This document shows positions 8,435-17,500 of a stretch of 64,000 nucleotides of DNA, one piece after another. Every line of letters begins with the position of its first letter. The first letter of the stretch is position 1. A program made the translations under genes and the position numbers. Source of the stretch: Bacteroidota bacterium (GTDB lineage Bacteria; Bacteroidota; Bacteroidia; Chitinophagales; Chitinophagaceae). The DNA is taken from assembly GCA_023386555.1 (NCBI GenBank), contig JAEWJK010000001.1, forward strand, positions 62,001 to 126,000, written 5' to 3'. Below the pieces are notes generated by a model. It was given only the letters and a program-made list of their open reading frames with translations, did no database searches and was not told the DNA's origin.

Positions 8435-10519
8435 ATGAGGGTCTATAATCAGAGCCGAAGCAGGATTATCCAGTTGATCTTTGTTGCTGTATTCTTACTT
8501 ATAATTGGTCAGTTGATGAACCTTCAACTGTTTAACGACAAGTACATGGAACTGGCAATGAATAATGCCGTGTACAAAAAGATCGTTTATCCAAGTCGTG
8601 GTATCATCTTCGACCGGAAAGGAAAAGCAATTCTCGACAATGTGGCAATGTTCGATCTCACTGTTACACCTTTCCAGGTGAAGAATGTAGATACAACCAG
8701 TCTTTGTAACATACTTGCCATTGATACTGCAGAGTTCCGTAAAAGAATGATCACGGCTATAGTAAAAAATGGCAGATATCGTCCATCGGTGTTTGAAGGT
8801 TTGGTTTCACCTGCAGTACAAGCAAGGCTCGAAGAGAATATGTATCGCTTTCCAGGCTTTGATCTTTCAGAAAGACCTATTCGAGCATATCCTTTTAAAT
8901 CTGCAGCACACATTCTTGGTTATGTAGGTGAAGTAGATTCTGCTATCATCAAACAATCGAATTATTTCTATCAAATGGGTGACTATGCAGGCCGTGCAGG
9001 GCTTGAAAAAACATATGAACCGATTTTGATGGGTCAAAGAGGTATCAAGTATCTCATCAAAGACAACAAGAATAGAATCCAGGGCTCTTACGAAGAAGGA
9101 TTATTTGATACTGCTGCAATAGCCGGAAGAAATTTATACAGCAGTATCGATATAGAACTACAACAACTTGCTGAAAAATTATTGAATGGCAAATTTGGAA
9201 GTGCTGTTGCCATCAATCCAAAAACCGGTGGCATTTTAGCTATGGCTTCAGCTCCTGGTTACGATCCGAATTTATTAACCGGCTCTGAAAGAAGAAGAAA
9301 TTTCAGCCGGATGTTTCTTGATACTGCCAAACCACTATTAAACAGGGCTATCAAAGGACAATATCCTCCGGGTTCAACATTTAAGCCGGTTGGAGCATTG
9401 GTTGCTTTAGATGAAGGTTTAATTACACCAAGTACAGGCTACCCTTGTGGTGGTGCCTATTATGCTTGTGGCAGACCTGTTCGTTGTACACATGCTGGTG
9501 GTGGTCATGCTGCTAACCTGAGACTTTCGATTGCTAATTCATGTAATGCTTATTATGTTCATGCATTTAGAATTGCGGTAGATAATAAAAACTATCCCAA
9601 TGCACAGGCAGGATACCTTAAGTGGAAAGAATACATGAATGCTTTTGGTTTAGGTGTACGTTTAAAAGTAGATCTGCCAAGCGAAGACAGGGGAAATATT
9701 CCCGATACCGGAAGATACAACAGAGACTTCGGTGGTTTTGCCAGGTGGAACAGTTGTAATATCCTCACACTCGGTATCGGCCAGGATAGAATGTTGGCTA
9801 CGCCTTTGCAATTAGCCAATTCCATGTGCATCATCGCCAATAAAGGATATTATTACACACCTCATTTTATTGACAGTGTACAAAATGAAACAATAGAAGA
9901 CACTGCATTCCTGGGAAAGTATCGCCAAAAACACACACCATTACATATTCCTGATACGATGTATAATTCTGTTATCCAGGGAATGCATGATGTAACAATT
10001 TACGGTACGGCAACAAGAGCAAAATTTCCTGGAGTGAATATGTGTGCCAAAACAGGTACAGCAGAAAACTATACAGTGATCAATGGGAAACCGGTAAAAC
10101 AAAAGAACCATTCTTTGTTTGTTGCTTTTGCACCGATGGAAGATCCTAAGATCGCTGTAGCTGTAGTTGTTGAAAATTCAGGTTATGGAGGAACATGGGC
10201 AGGACCGATAGCATCTTTAATGATGGAGAAATACCTGCATGATACTATTTCTGCTGCACGTCAACCTGAATTGGAAAGAATTGCTGGTGCAGATCTTATT
10301 CCGGATGCTATTAAACAATGGTACAAGCGAAGAGATTCTGTTAGGCATGCAAGAGAAAAACAGGTAGATGAAAATGAAACACAGGTATTACCCAAAGTAG
10401 AAAAGAAAACAACTTACGATCCTGAAGCCGAACCTAATAGGAAAGAAAGTGACGATACCACTAGCAGGAACCAGGCACCAATGTTAAAGCCGGAAGAGGT
10501 GAGGCTAAAAAGAGATTAA
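8435..10519 (+). CDS. mrdA: Penicillin-binding protein 2 (elongation transpeptidase)
   Basis: This class B PBP cross-links new lateral-wall peptidoglycan with RodA. From the ATG at 8435 (MRVYNQSRSRII) it is 694 residues. It has one membrane anchor near residues 10-30, a pedestal/dimerisation domain, and a transpeptidase domain with active-site serine in STFK (Ser314, Lys317), the SxN-type motif SCN in ANSCNAYY and KTG in CAKTGTAEN. The C-terminus is an acidic/basic tail of about 70 residues (PKVEKKTTYDPEAEP and onward) that is not catalytic. An in-frame extension back to 8369 runs through the repeat-bearing gap and lacks family similarity. Confidence 0.95.
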   Translation: MRVYNQSRSRIIQLIFVAVFLLIIGQLMNLQLFNDKYMELAMNNAVYKKIVYPSRGIIFDRKGKAILDNVAMFDLTVTPFQVKNVDTTSLCNILAIDTAEFRKRMITAIVKNGRYRPSVFEGLVSPAVQARLEENMYRFPGFDLSERPIRAYPFKSAAHILGYVGEVDSAIIKQSNYFYQMGDYAGRAGLEKTYEPILMGQRGIKYLIKDNKNRIQGSYEEGLFDTAAIAGRNLYSSIDIELQQLAEKLLNGKFGSAVAINPKTGGILAMASAPGYDPNLLTGSERRRNFSRMFLDTAKPLLNRAIKGQYPPGSTFKPVGALVALDEGLITPSTGYPCGGAYYACGRPVRCTHAGGGHAANLRLSIANSCNAYYVHAFRIAVDNKNYPNAQAGYLKWKEYMNAFGLGVRLKVDLPSEDRGNIPDTGRYNRDFGGFARWNSCNILTLGIGQDRMLATPLQLANSMCIIANKGYYYTPHFIDSVQNETIEDTAFLGKYRQKHTPLHIPDTMYNSVIQGMHDVTIYGTATRAKFPGVNMCAKTGTAENYTVINGKPVKQKNHSLFVAFAPMEDPKIAVAVVVENSGYGGTWAGPIASLMMEKYLHDTISAARQPELERIAGADLIPDAIKQWYKRRDSVRHAREKQVDENETQVLPKVEKKTTYDPEAEPNRKESDDTTSRNQAPMLKPEEVRLKRD

Positions 10520-10524
10520 GAAAA

Positions 10525-11871
10525 ATGCGTCAACGAAATTCAAATAGTATTTCAAAAGGGTTTGACTGGAGCCTCATCTGGGTGTATATCATTCTTGTAC
10601 TGATTGGAGTATCAATGATCTTTGCTAATGAATACAAAGAAGGTCAAAGCTTTTTTGAATCTGTGGTCAAGCAAAATACTGATTATGCCAAGCAGGTTTT
10701 ATGGATCGGAATATGTACAGTTATAGCAACTTTTATTTTACTTACTGATAGCAAATTCTTTACAGCCACTGCTAATCTTTTGTATGCATTTGGAATATTG
10801 CTTTGTATCCTGGCCATTGTGATAGGTACAGAAGTAAAAGGTTCCAATTCCTGGATTGTAATGGGTGGATTTCGATTACAGCCTTCTGAACTCACAAAAG
10901 TTTTTACGGCTCTTGCGTTAGCTAAATTTATCAGCAGGCAGGAAACTGATTTTTCACGAACACGAAACCAAATCATAGCTGCTGTAATTGCCATTTTACC
11001 TGCTGCAATTACAATCATGCAAAATGAAACAGGACTTGCACTTGTTTATTTTGCATTTTTCCTGGTAATGTACAGAGAAGGTCTTCCCCCTTTCATTCTA
11101 ATACTTGGTGCGTCACTTGGTGTGTTGTTTATTCTTTCACTCATCTATACACCAACGGTCTTATTGATTGCTTACAGCATACTGGCTGTTATATTGATAG
11201 TTTTACTAAGAAGATTTTTAAGTAAAACAAGATTTGTTCTACCATTGATCATATTGTGTTGGGCATTTGCAATTGGTGTTTCATATTCTGTTCCCTATGT
11301 AATGGACAATGTAATGCAACCCTACCAGGCTGACAGGATCTATAGTTTGATAGGTAAGCCTTATCTACCAAAAGACCCTGTAAAAAGAGCTGAACTAGAA
11401 AAGAAAAGAGCTGAGAATAAAGGTAAAAATGCAAGTGAATACAATGTTATTCAATCTAAAATTGCCATTGGTTCTGGTGGATTTACTGGAAAAGGTTTTT
11501 TAAAAGGAACACAAACCCGTTACGATTTTGTTCCGGAGCAAAGAACAGACTTCATCTTCTGCACTATTGGTGAAGGTTTTGGTTTTTTAGGAAGCTTCTT
11601 CTTTCTAAGTATCTATGCATTTCTTCTTCTCCGTATTGTAGTAGTGGCAGAACGGCAACGAAGCACTTTCAGCAGGGTATATGCTTATGGTGTAGCGAGT
11701 GTTATTTTCATACACCTGCTGATAAATGTGGGAATGACTATAGGGCTTGCTCCTGTAATTGGTATTCCATTGCCATTGATCAGTTATGGAGGATCTTCAC
11801 TTCTTACTTTCACCATGCTCATTTTTATCTTAATTCGTTTAGATGCAGACCGGCAGATGGTTTTACGTTAG
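10525..11871 (+). CDS. rodA: Peptidoglycan glycosyltransferase RodA
   Basis: RodA is a SEDS-family polymerase that extends glycan strands from lipid II during cylindrical growth, in complex with PBP2. The 448 residues have about ten membrane helices, the segment GSNSWIVMGGFRLQPSELTK, the large periplasmic loop with YQADRIYSLIGKP, and the C-terminal GIPLPLISYGGSSLLT signature. It starts 5 bases after the mrdA stop. The central soluble region (about residues 270-320, rich in Lys and Glu) is longer than in E. coli RodA. Confidence 0.95.
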   Translation: MRQRNSNSISKGFDWSLIWVYIILVLIGVSMIFANEYKEGQSFFESVVKQNTDYAKQVLWIGICTVIATFILLTDSKFFTATANLLYAFGILLCILAIVIGTEVKGSNSWIVMGGFRLQPSELTKVFTALALAKFISRQETDFSRTRNQIIAAVIAILPAAITIMQNETGLALVYFAFFLVMYREGLPPFILILGASLGVLFILSLIYTPTVLLIAYSILAVILIVLLRRFLSKTRFVLPLIILCWAFAIGVSYSVPYVMDNVMQPYQADRIYSLIGKPYLPKDPVKRAELEKKRAENKGKNASEYNVIQSKIAIGSGGFTGKGFLKGTQTRYDFVPEQRTDFIFCTIGEGFGFLGSFFFLSIYAFLLLRIVVVAERQRSTFSRVYAYGVASVIFIHLLINVGMTIGLAPVIGIPLPLISYGGSSLLTFTMLIFILIRLDADRQMVLR

Positions 11872-11961
11872 CGAATTGTTGGTAATGTTAAACATTTCTG
11901 AAACAAAACAATTATCATTTATTGCCATTCAACGAGATGTAAATTGGGTAAAACTAATTCG

Positions 11962-12657
11962 ATGAAACCCTTTTTACCGATTGCTGTTTACCTGGTTGTA
12001 ATTTCTTCCTGCACCAATTACCAGTATCTTACTTTGAATACTGATCAAGCTACAAAGAACGAAAAGAAGGAAATTGTGTGGGAAAACGATTCTGTAAGAT
12101 TGGTATATAATTTTAATGGCCGTTGGGGACAAATGAACATGATGGCATATAATAAGAGTAATGAATCTATGGTGATCAACTGGAAGAAAAGTGCTCTTGT
12201 AGTTGGTGAAAGATCTGTAAGCCTGTATGATCCTAATGTAAAAGTATCAGGTGGATCCGTTGATTACAAAATTGATCGAAATATTTCTGTCGGGTTAACA
12301 GAAGCAAATTTTACTATGCCTGAAGATTCAGACTTTATGCCTCCACAAACCTTTATAACCAAAGAAAAGATTAATCTCTTACAGGCATCACCGATGTTAG
12401 CTTCATTACCACAATCAATACCAACCCAGAAAACCAACTTTGAAGGAGATAAGGTAGTGTTTAGATCAACAAAATATGATAACACATCTTCACCTTTTGC
12501 TTTTAAACTATACCTCACATTTGGTATAGGTAAAGAAGGCAAAGAATTCTCGGTTGAACATCGTTTTTATGTTATGGAAGCTATCGAATCAGAAAATGGG
12601 CCGTACACAATGTTTATCGGAAACGATGGTGATAAATTCTATTGGAGATCCAATTGA
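11962..12657 (+). CDS. Unrecognised lipoprotein
   Basis: I do not recognise this family. The 231 residues begin with a lipoprotein signal (MKPFLPIAVYLVVISSC, lipobox ISSC), so it is likely lipid-anchored on the periplasmic side or outer surface. The rest is rich in short beta strands (VRLVYNFNGRWGQMNMMAYN, AFKLYLTFGIG) and resembles an Ig-like or C2-like sandwich with no obvious catalytic motif. The ATG at 11962 fits the signal peptide; a TTG at 11944 is in frame. It follows rodA by 90 bases on the same strand, so it may belong to the same transcript, but no functional link can be read. Confidence 0.7.
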   Translation: MKPFLPIAVYLVVISSCTNYQYLTLNTDQATKNEKKEIVWENDSVRLVYNFNGRWGQMNMMAYNKSNESMVINWKKSALVVGERSVSLYDPNVKVSGGSVDYKIDRNISVGLTEANFTMPEDSDFMPPQTFITKEKINLLQASPMLASLPQSIPTQKTNFEGDKVVFRSTKYDNTSSPFAFKLYLTFGIGKEGKEFSVEHRFYVMEAIESENGPYTMFIGNDGDKFYWRSN

Positions 12658-12661
12658 TGAT

Positions 12662-12970
12662 TTAATATCCAACAACCTCCATCAATGTTCTGAAAGCAAT
12701 AAACTTGTTTCCCCATTTATCTGTTGAGGCCTGGCGAAGCTTAGGAGCATACAGGTCGATATACCTGTTGTATTGAGCTTTGCTTACAGCATAATATTGT
12801 ACAGCATAAGTGGGTCCTTCTTCTTCATCAACTTCCAACAATCTCACAAACTGGAATTTCTCAAAGCATTCTGATTGCATTACATCAGGAATATGTTCTT
12901 CGTTCATCCATTTTACCCAGGCTTCATGAATGCTATGATCTAATTTGATCGTTACGTTATATATAAACAT
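12662..12970 (-). CDS. DUF4286 family protein
   Basis: This is a small 102-residue cytoplasmic protein with a ferredoxin-like (dimeric alpha-beta barrel) pattern. It starts MFIYNVTIKLDHSIHEAWVKWM, followed by EEHIPDVMQSECFEKFQFVRLL and an AVQYYAVS strand, which matches DUF4286 proteins that are common beside housekeeping genes in Bacteroidota. No catalytic residue is evident. The ATG at 12970 overlaps the stop of exonuclease III (TAATG), so the two are coupled. It converges with the lipoprotein gene with only 4 bases between the stops. Confidence 0.8.
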   Translation of the reverse strand: MFIYNVTIKLDHSIHEAWVKWMNEEHIPDVMQSECFEKFQFVRLLEVDEEEGPTYAVQYYAVSKAQYNRYIDLYAPKLRQASTDKWGNKFIAFRTLMEVVGY

Positions 12971-13743
12971 TAGTTTGTTTTTATTTCTGTGTAGATAGGG
13001 CAATGATCACTGTGCTGAATATCCGGAAATATCTGTGCATCAACAATATCATTTCGCAGGTTTTCGGTGGTGGTGATGTAATCAATTCTCCAGCCTTTGT
13101 TTTGAGCTCTTACTGTCGGAAATCTCCTGCTCCACCAACTATAACAATCTTTTCTTTCCGGGTGAATGGACCTGAAAGTATCTACAAAACCATTGCTTAA
13201 AAATTTCGTCATCCATGCTCTTTCTTCAGGTAGAAAGCCGGATGTTTTATGGTTACCTTTTGGATTATGAATATCTATTTCAGCATGTGCAATATTGTAA
13301 TCACCACAAATGATAAGTTTTGGTCTTGTCTTCTTCAACTCATCAAGGTAAGCTACAAATTCGTCCAGCCATTGGTATTTGTACGTTTGTCTAACATCAC
13401 CCATTGTTCCTGAAGGAAAATAAACATTAAGTAATGTTACACCTTTAAAGTCTAATCGTATCACTCGTCCTTCATAATCACTTTGTTCAATTCCATTACC
13501 GTAAAACACATTTTCCGGATCAATTTTCGTAAACACAGCCACACCACTGTACCCTTTTTTCTGGGCAGCGAACCAATACACTTCAAAGCCTAATTCATTA
13601 AAAGGTTTTACATCTATCTGTTCCTTTTCAGCTTTTACTTCCTGCAGGCAAATAATATCTGCAGGGTCAGTCTTTAACCAATCAATAAAGCCTTTAGAGA
13701 TAGCTGAACGAATACCATTAACATTGTAAGAGATGATTCGCAT
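12970..13743 (-). CDS. xth: Exodeoxyribonuclease III / AP endonuclease
   Basis: This 257-residue enzyme of the Mg-dependent endonuclease/exonuclease/phosphatase fold cleaves DNA at abasic sites and removes 3' blocks during base-excision repair. Visible landmarks are MRIISYNVNGIRSA (Asn), ICLQEVKAE (metal-binding Glu), ICGDYNIAH (Asp/Asn pair), WRIDYI, and the C-terminal catalytic SDHCPI. The start is ATG at 13743; an extension to 13764 adds seven unrelated residues. It is coupled to the DUF4286 gene downstream. Confidence 0.95.
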   Translation of the reverse strand: MRIISYNVNGIRSAISKGFIDWLKTDPADIICLQEVKAEKEQIDVKPFNELGFEVYWFAAQKKGYSGVAVFTKIDPENVFYGNGIEQSDYEGRVIRLDFKGVTLLNVYFPSGTMGDVRQTYKYQWLDEFVAYLDELKKTRPKLIICGDYNIAHAEIDIHNPKGNHKTSGFLPEERAWMTKFLSNGFVDTFRSIHPERKDCYSWWSRRFPTVRAQNKGWRIDYITTTENLRNDIVDAQIFPDIQHSDHCPIYTEIKTN

Positions 13744-13792
13744 ACTATGGAAATATGTCTGCAAGTTAAATGAAGCATTTGTTTTTTATGTA

Positions 13793-13898
13793 GCCGGCTT
13801 AAGTAATTCTGTTGATGCTTTGCTTGCGTCGCACTCTTGTACTGAAGGCTGTCTGTTCAGCTATGAACAGGAACCTGAAGAGTGCGACGCAACAGAAG
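13793..13898 (+). repeat. Palindromic intergenic repeat, copy 3, full hairpin form
   Basis: This is the most complete copy. GCGTCGCACTCTT (13826-13838) is perfectly complementary to AAGAGTGCGACGC (13878-13890), 13 bp. Nested inside, CTGTTCA (13853-13859) pairs with TGAACAG (13864-13870) across a GCTA loop. It lies in the gap between the divergent exonuclease III and LOG-family genes. Small open frames crossing it on the plus strand are a by-product of the repeat. Confidence 0.85.
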
Positions 13899-13947
13899 TT
13901 AAATTCCTGCACGAAAGTTGAGTACATAACCACGAACTTTGACTATT

Positions 13948-14709
13948 ATGGACGAACAAAAGAAAACGGAAAGCCAGTTAATACCTGCCAAAGAACAAAC
14001 ATTTCTCGAAGGAGCCAAGCCAAAACAGTTTGAGCTTCGATTTGCTTACAAGGTTTTCTGGGAGTTTATGAAAGGCTTTAAATGCCTGAATAATGTTGGG
14101 CCATGTGTAACAGTCTTCGGCTCTGCACGATTCAAAGAAGATCATAAATATTATATTGCTGCAAGAGAGATAGGAAAACGAATCGCAGGACTTGGATTAA
14201 CAACAATGACCGGTGGTGGTCCTGGAATTATGGAAGCTGCTAACCGTGGTGCTTTTGAAGCTGGTGGTATGTCTGTTGGTTTGAACATTAAGTTACCATT
14301 TGAACAACATGAAAATCCTTATTTGCATAAATCTTTTACGCATGAATATTTCTTTGTGCGAAAGACATTGCTGATAAAATATTCTTATGCATTTGTAATT
14401 ATGCCAGGTGGTTTCGGAACAATGGATGAGTTATTTGAAACACTCACGTTGGTTCAAACAAAAACCATCACACAATTTCCCGTGGTTCTTTTTGGTAAAG
14501 AATATTATCAACCGATGATGGATTATATTGGCTTCATGGCAAATGAAGGAACAATCTCTCCGGAAGATCTGAAACTTGTATTGCTTACAGATGATTATGA
14601 TGAAGCTGTTGACCACATCAATCATTATATGGAAAAGAATTCCAAAAAATGGCTGAAGAAAAAGCTGAAGAAAGTGAGTAAGCCTGCAAAAGGTGAAGCG
14701 ATGCAATAG
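13948..14709 (+). CDS. TIGR00730/LOG family Rossmann-fold protein
   Basis: This 253-residue cytoplasmic protein belongs to the LOG (lonely guy) family. Characterised members hydrolyse nucleoside 5'-monophosphates at the N-glycosidic bond and release ribose 5-phosphate. The signatures are present: TVFGSARF, TMTGGGPGIMEAANRGA (about 90-106), and the catalytic PGGFGTMDELFE. It is longer than the minimal 190-residue form, with an N-terminal extension of about 45 residues and a Lys-rich C-terminal tail. ATG at 13948 is preferred over the in-frame TTG at 13939. Its stop abuts that of the convergent metH gene with no gap. Confidence 0.9.
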   Translation: MDEQKKTESQLIPAKEQTFLEGAKPKQFELRFAYKVFWEFMKGFKCLNNVGPCVTVFGSARFKEDHKYYIAAREIGKRIAGLGLTTMTGGGPGIMEAANRGAFEAGGMSVGLNIKLPFEQHENPYLHKSFTHEYFFVRKTLLIKYSYAFVIMPGGFGTMDELFETLTLVQTKTITQFPVVLFGKEYYQPMMDYIGFMANEGTISPEDLKLVLLTDDYDEAVDHINHYMEKNSKKWLKKKLKKVSKPAKGEAMQ

Positions 14710-17430
14710 TTACTCCAATATTGGTCTTAACCACTTGGTTGCTTCTTCTATGCTCATTCCTTTTCTTTTAGCATAATCTTCCAGCTGATCTCTTTGTATT
14801 TTACCTACACCAAAATACTGGCTTTGCGGGTGAGAAAAATACCATCCACAAACAGATGATGCAGGATACATGGCAAGAGACTCTGTAAGATGAATACCTG
14901 TTGTTTCTTCTCCACCCAACAGTTGGAATAATTTATACTTCTCCGTATGATCAGGACAAGCAGGATAACCTGGAGCTGGTCTTATTCCCTGGTATTCTTC
15001 TTTAATGAGTTGCTCGTTACTTAAGCTTTCATCTTTAGCAAAGCCCCACAATTCTTTTCTTACTTTTTCATGTAGGTATTCTGCGAAAGCTTCAGCCAAA
15101 CGATCGGCTAAAGCTTGTAACATGATCTTATTGTAATCGTCATGTTGTTCCTGGAAACGTTTGATGTGTTCATCGATGCCTTGAATGGATACTGAGAAAG
15201 CACCGATGTGATCTGGATGCTCGTTGTTGGATGCTGGTTTGATAAAATCTGACAAAGAAATATTCGGTTGGCCTGCAGCTTTCTTTACTTGCTGACGTAA
15301 AGAATACAAGTTGAGAGTTGACGTTTGTGAGTTGACTGTGATCGTATCATCAGATGTTGCATTAGCTTCCCAAAAACCAACAACACCTTTTGCAGTTAAC
15401 CATTTTTCTGAGATGATCTTATCAAGTAAAGCATTGGCATCATTGTACAACTTCGTTGCTTCTGTACCAATAATTGAATCGCTGAGTATTGCTGGAAACT
15501 TTCCATGCATTTCCCATGCTATGAAGAAAGGTTGCCAGTCGATGTATGGTTTTAGCAGAGTAAGAGCAAAGTTATCAAACACTTTTGTTCCTGTGAAAGT
15601 TGGAACAGGAGGTTGATAATTACTCCAGTCGATCTTTACTTTATTCTGCTGTGCTTCTTTGAAAGAGAGATACTGCTTAGCTGTTTTCTTTCCTTCAAAA
15701 TCCTTCTTCAACTTATCGTATTCTGCTTTAACGCCTGAAAGAAACTCAGGCTTTTGTTCTTTACTGAGTAATGATCCTGCAACAGTAACACTTCTTGATG
15801 CATCTAGTACATGCACCACACCATTGTCATAAGCCGGAGCAATTTTTACTGCCGTATGCATTCTTGAAGTCGTTGCTCCACCAATTAACAATGGTTGTTT
15901 CATTCCTCTTCTTTTCATCTCGTGAGCCACATGTACCATTTCATCAAGTGAAGGAGTGATCAATCCACTTAAGCCGATGATATCTACATTTTCTTTCTGA
16001 GCGGTATCCAAAATTTTATCGGCAGGAACCATTACACCCATATCAATCACATCATAGCCATTACACCCAAGCACTACACCAACAATGTTTTTTCCGATAT
16101 CGTGTACATCTCCTTTCACTGTTGCCATTAATACTTTAGCAGCACCTGCACCTTCTTCGTTCACTGTACCTGCAGCTAAATGAGCTTGTCTTCTTTCTTC
16201 TTTTTCTGCTTCGATATATGGAGTAAGTACAGCAACAGATTTCTTCATCACTCTTGCACTTTTCACTACTTGTGGCAGGAACATCTTACCGCTTCCAAAT
16301 AGATCACCAACTACATCCATTCCAGCCATCAGTGGACCTTCGATAACATCCAAAGGCTTAGGATATTTCTGACGAGCTTCTTCAGTGTCTGCCTCGATGT
16401 AATCTGTAATTCCATTTACCAATGCATGCTTCAGTCTTTCTTCAACAGAAGTGTTTCTCCAGGCTTCATCTTTAACTTCTACTTTTCCTTTTGCCTTAAC
16501 GGTTTCTGCAAAAGAAATGAGCTTTTCTGTCGCCTGGTTATTATCGTTGTTCCTGTTCAGGATAACATCCTCACATAGATTTCTTAACTCAGGTTCTATC
16601 TCATCATAAATAACCAGCTGACCGGCATTTACGATACCCATATCCATTCCAGCTTTGATTGCATAGAACAGAAAAACAGAATGCATGGCTTCTCTTACAT
16701 GATCGTTTCCACGGAAAGAAAATGAAAGATTACTTACACCACCACTGATCTTTGCTAAAGGCATTCTTTGTTTGATGATACGAGTGGCTTCTATAAAATC
16801 TACTGCGTAATTATTATGTTCTTCCAAGCCTGTTGCTACAGCAAAAATGTTGGGATCGAAGATGATGTCTTGTGGATCATAGCCAACTTCATTCACCAAA
16901 ACATCATAAGCTTTGGTGCAGATGTCAACTCTTCTTTGTAAAGTATCTGCTTGTCCGGCTTCATCAAATGCCATTACCACAACGGCAGCTCCGTAAGCCT
17001 GGCAAATAATTGCTTGTTCTTTAAACTTCTCTATTCCTTCTTTCATCGAAATAGAGTTTACAATGCACTTTCCTTGCACACATTTCAATCCGGCTTCGAT
17101 GATCTCGAATTTAGAGCTGTCGATCATGATAGGGATTTTGGCAATGTCGGGTTCACTTTGTAAGAGGTTGAGGTATGTTGTCATTGCCTGAATACCATCA
17201 AGCAACGCATCATCCATATTCACATCAAGTATCTGTGCACCATTTTCTACCTGCTGACGGGCAACAGACAATGCCTCTTCATACTTGTTCTCTCTTACAA
17301 GTCTTGCAAATTTCTTAGAGCCTGTTACATTGGTTCTTTCACCAACGTTTACAAAGTTTGTTTCAGGACGAACGACGAGTGGTTCTAGTCCGGATAATCT
17401 TAAGTAAGGCTTTATAGTTAGTTCTGACAT
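14710..17430 (-). CDS. metH: Methionine synthase, folate/cobalamin/reactivation part
   Basis: This 906-residue protein holds the methyltetrahydrofolate domain, the B12 module and the SAM reactivation domain of cobalamin-dependent methionine synthase, but not the homocysteine/zinc domain. Landmarks are NVGERTNVTGSKKFARL (pterin domain start), the cobalamin ligand DVHDIG with His443 as lower axial ligand, GLSGLITPSLDEM, and C-terminal RPAPGYPACPDHTEK of the activation domain. The start is ATG at 17430 (MSELTIKPYLRLSG). The frame is open back to 17529 but that stretch runs through a palindromic repeat. It works with the gene just upstream, which supplies the missing domain. Confidence 0.93.
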   Translation of the reverse strand: MSELTIKPYLRLSGLEPLVVRPETNFVNVGERTNVTGSKKFARLVRENKYEEALSVARQQVENGAQILDVNMDDALLDGIQAMTTYLNLLQSEPDIAKIPIMIDSSKFEIIEAGLKCVQGKCIVNSISMKEGIEKFKEQAIICQAYGAAVVVMAFDEAGQADTLQRRVDICTKAYDVLVNEVGYDPQDIIFDPNIFAVATGLEEHNNYAVDFIEATRIIKQRMPLAKISGGVSNLSFSFRGNDHVREAMHSVFLFYAIKAGMDMGIVNAGQLVIYDEIEPELRNLCEDVILNRNNDNNQATEKLISFAETVKAKGKVEVKDEAWRNTSVEERLKHALVNGITDYIEADTEEARQKYPKPLDVIEGPLMAGMDVVGDLFGSGKMFLPQVVKSARVMKKSVAVLTPYIEAEKEERRQAHLAAGTVNEEGAGAAKVLMATVKGDVHDIGKNIVGVVLGCNGYDVIDMGVMVPADKILDTAQKENVDIIGLSGLITPSLDEMVHVAHEMKRRGMKQPLLIGGATTSRMHTAVKIAPAYDNGVVHVLDASRSVTVAGSLLSKEQKPEFLSGVKAEYDKLKKDFEGKKTAKQYLSFKEAQQNKVKIDWSNYQPPVPTFTGTKVFDNFALTLLKPYIDWQPFFIAWEMHGKFPAILSDSIIGTEATKLYNDANALLDKIISEKWLTAKGVVGFWEANATSDDTITVNSQTSTLNLYSLRQQVKKAAGQPNISLSDFIKPASNNEHPDHIGAFSVSIQGIDEHIKRFQEQHDDYNKIMLQALADRLAEAFAEYLHEKVRKELWGFAKDESLSNEQLIKEEYQGIRPAPGYPACPDHTEKYKLFQLLGGEETTGIHLTESLAMYPASSVCGWYFSHPQSQYFGVGKIQRDQLEDYAKRKGMSIEEATKWLRPILE

Positions 17431-17439
17431 TTTATTTAT

Positions 17440-17496
17440 GATACCAGCTTCTGTTATTAATGATGCTTTCGTTGTGTCACACTCTTCTACTGCAAC
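17440..17496 (+). repeat. Palindromic intergenic repeat, copy 4 (between metH halves)
   Basis: It starts with GATACCAGCTTCTGTTATTA, followed by the core TTCGTTGTGTCACACTCTTC (17468-17487). It fills nearly the whole 70-base gap between the two methionine synthase genes and would be transcribed with them. Confidence 0.75.
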
Positions 17497-17500
17497 AATT

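Noticed and set aside
8230..8448. 72-codon frame between mreD and mrdA
   Set aside because: It overlaps the end of mreD and the start of mrdA and is mostly repeat sequence.
13733..14033. Two small plus-strand frames upstream of the LOG-family gene
   Set aside because: Both cross the hairpin repeat, overlap real genes and show no coding-like composition.
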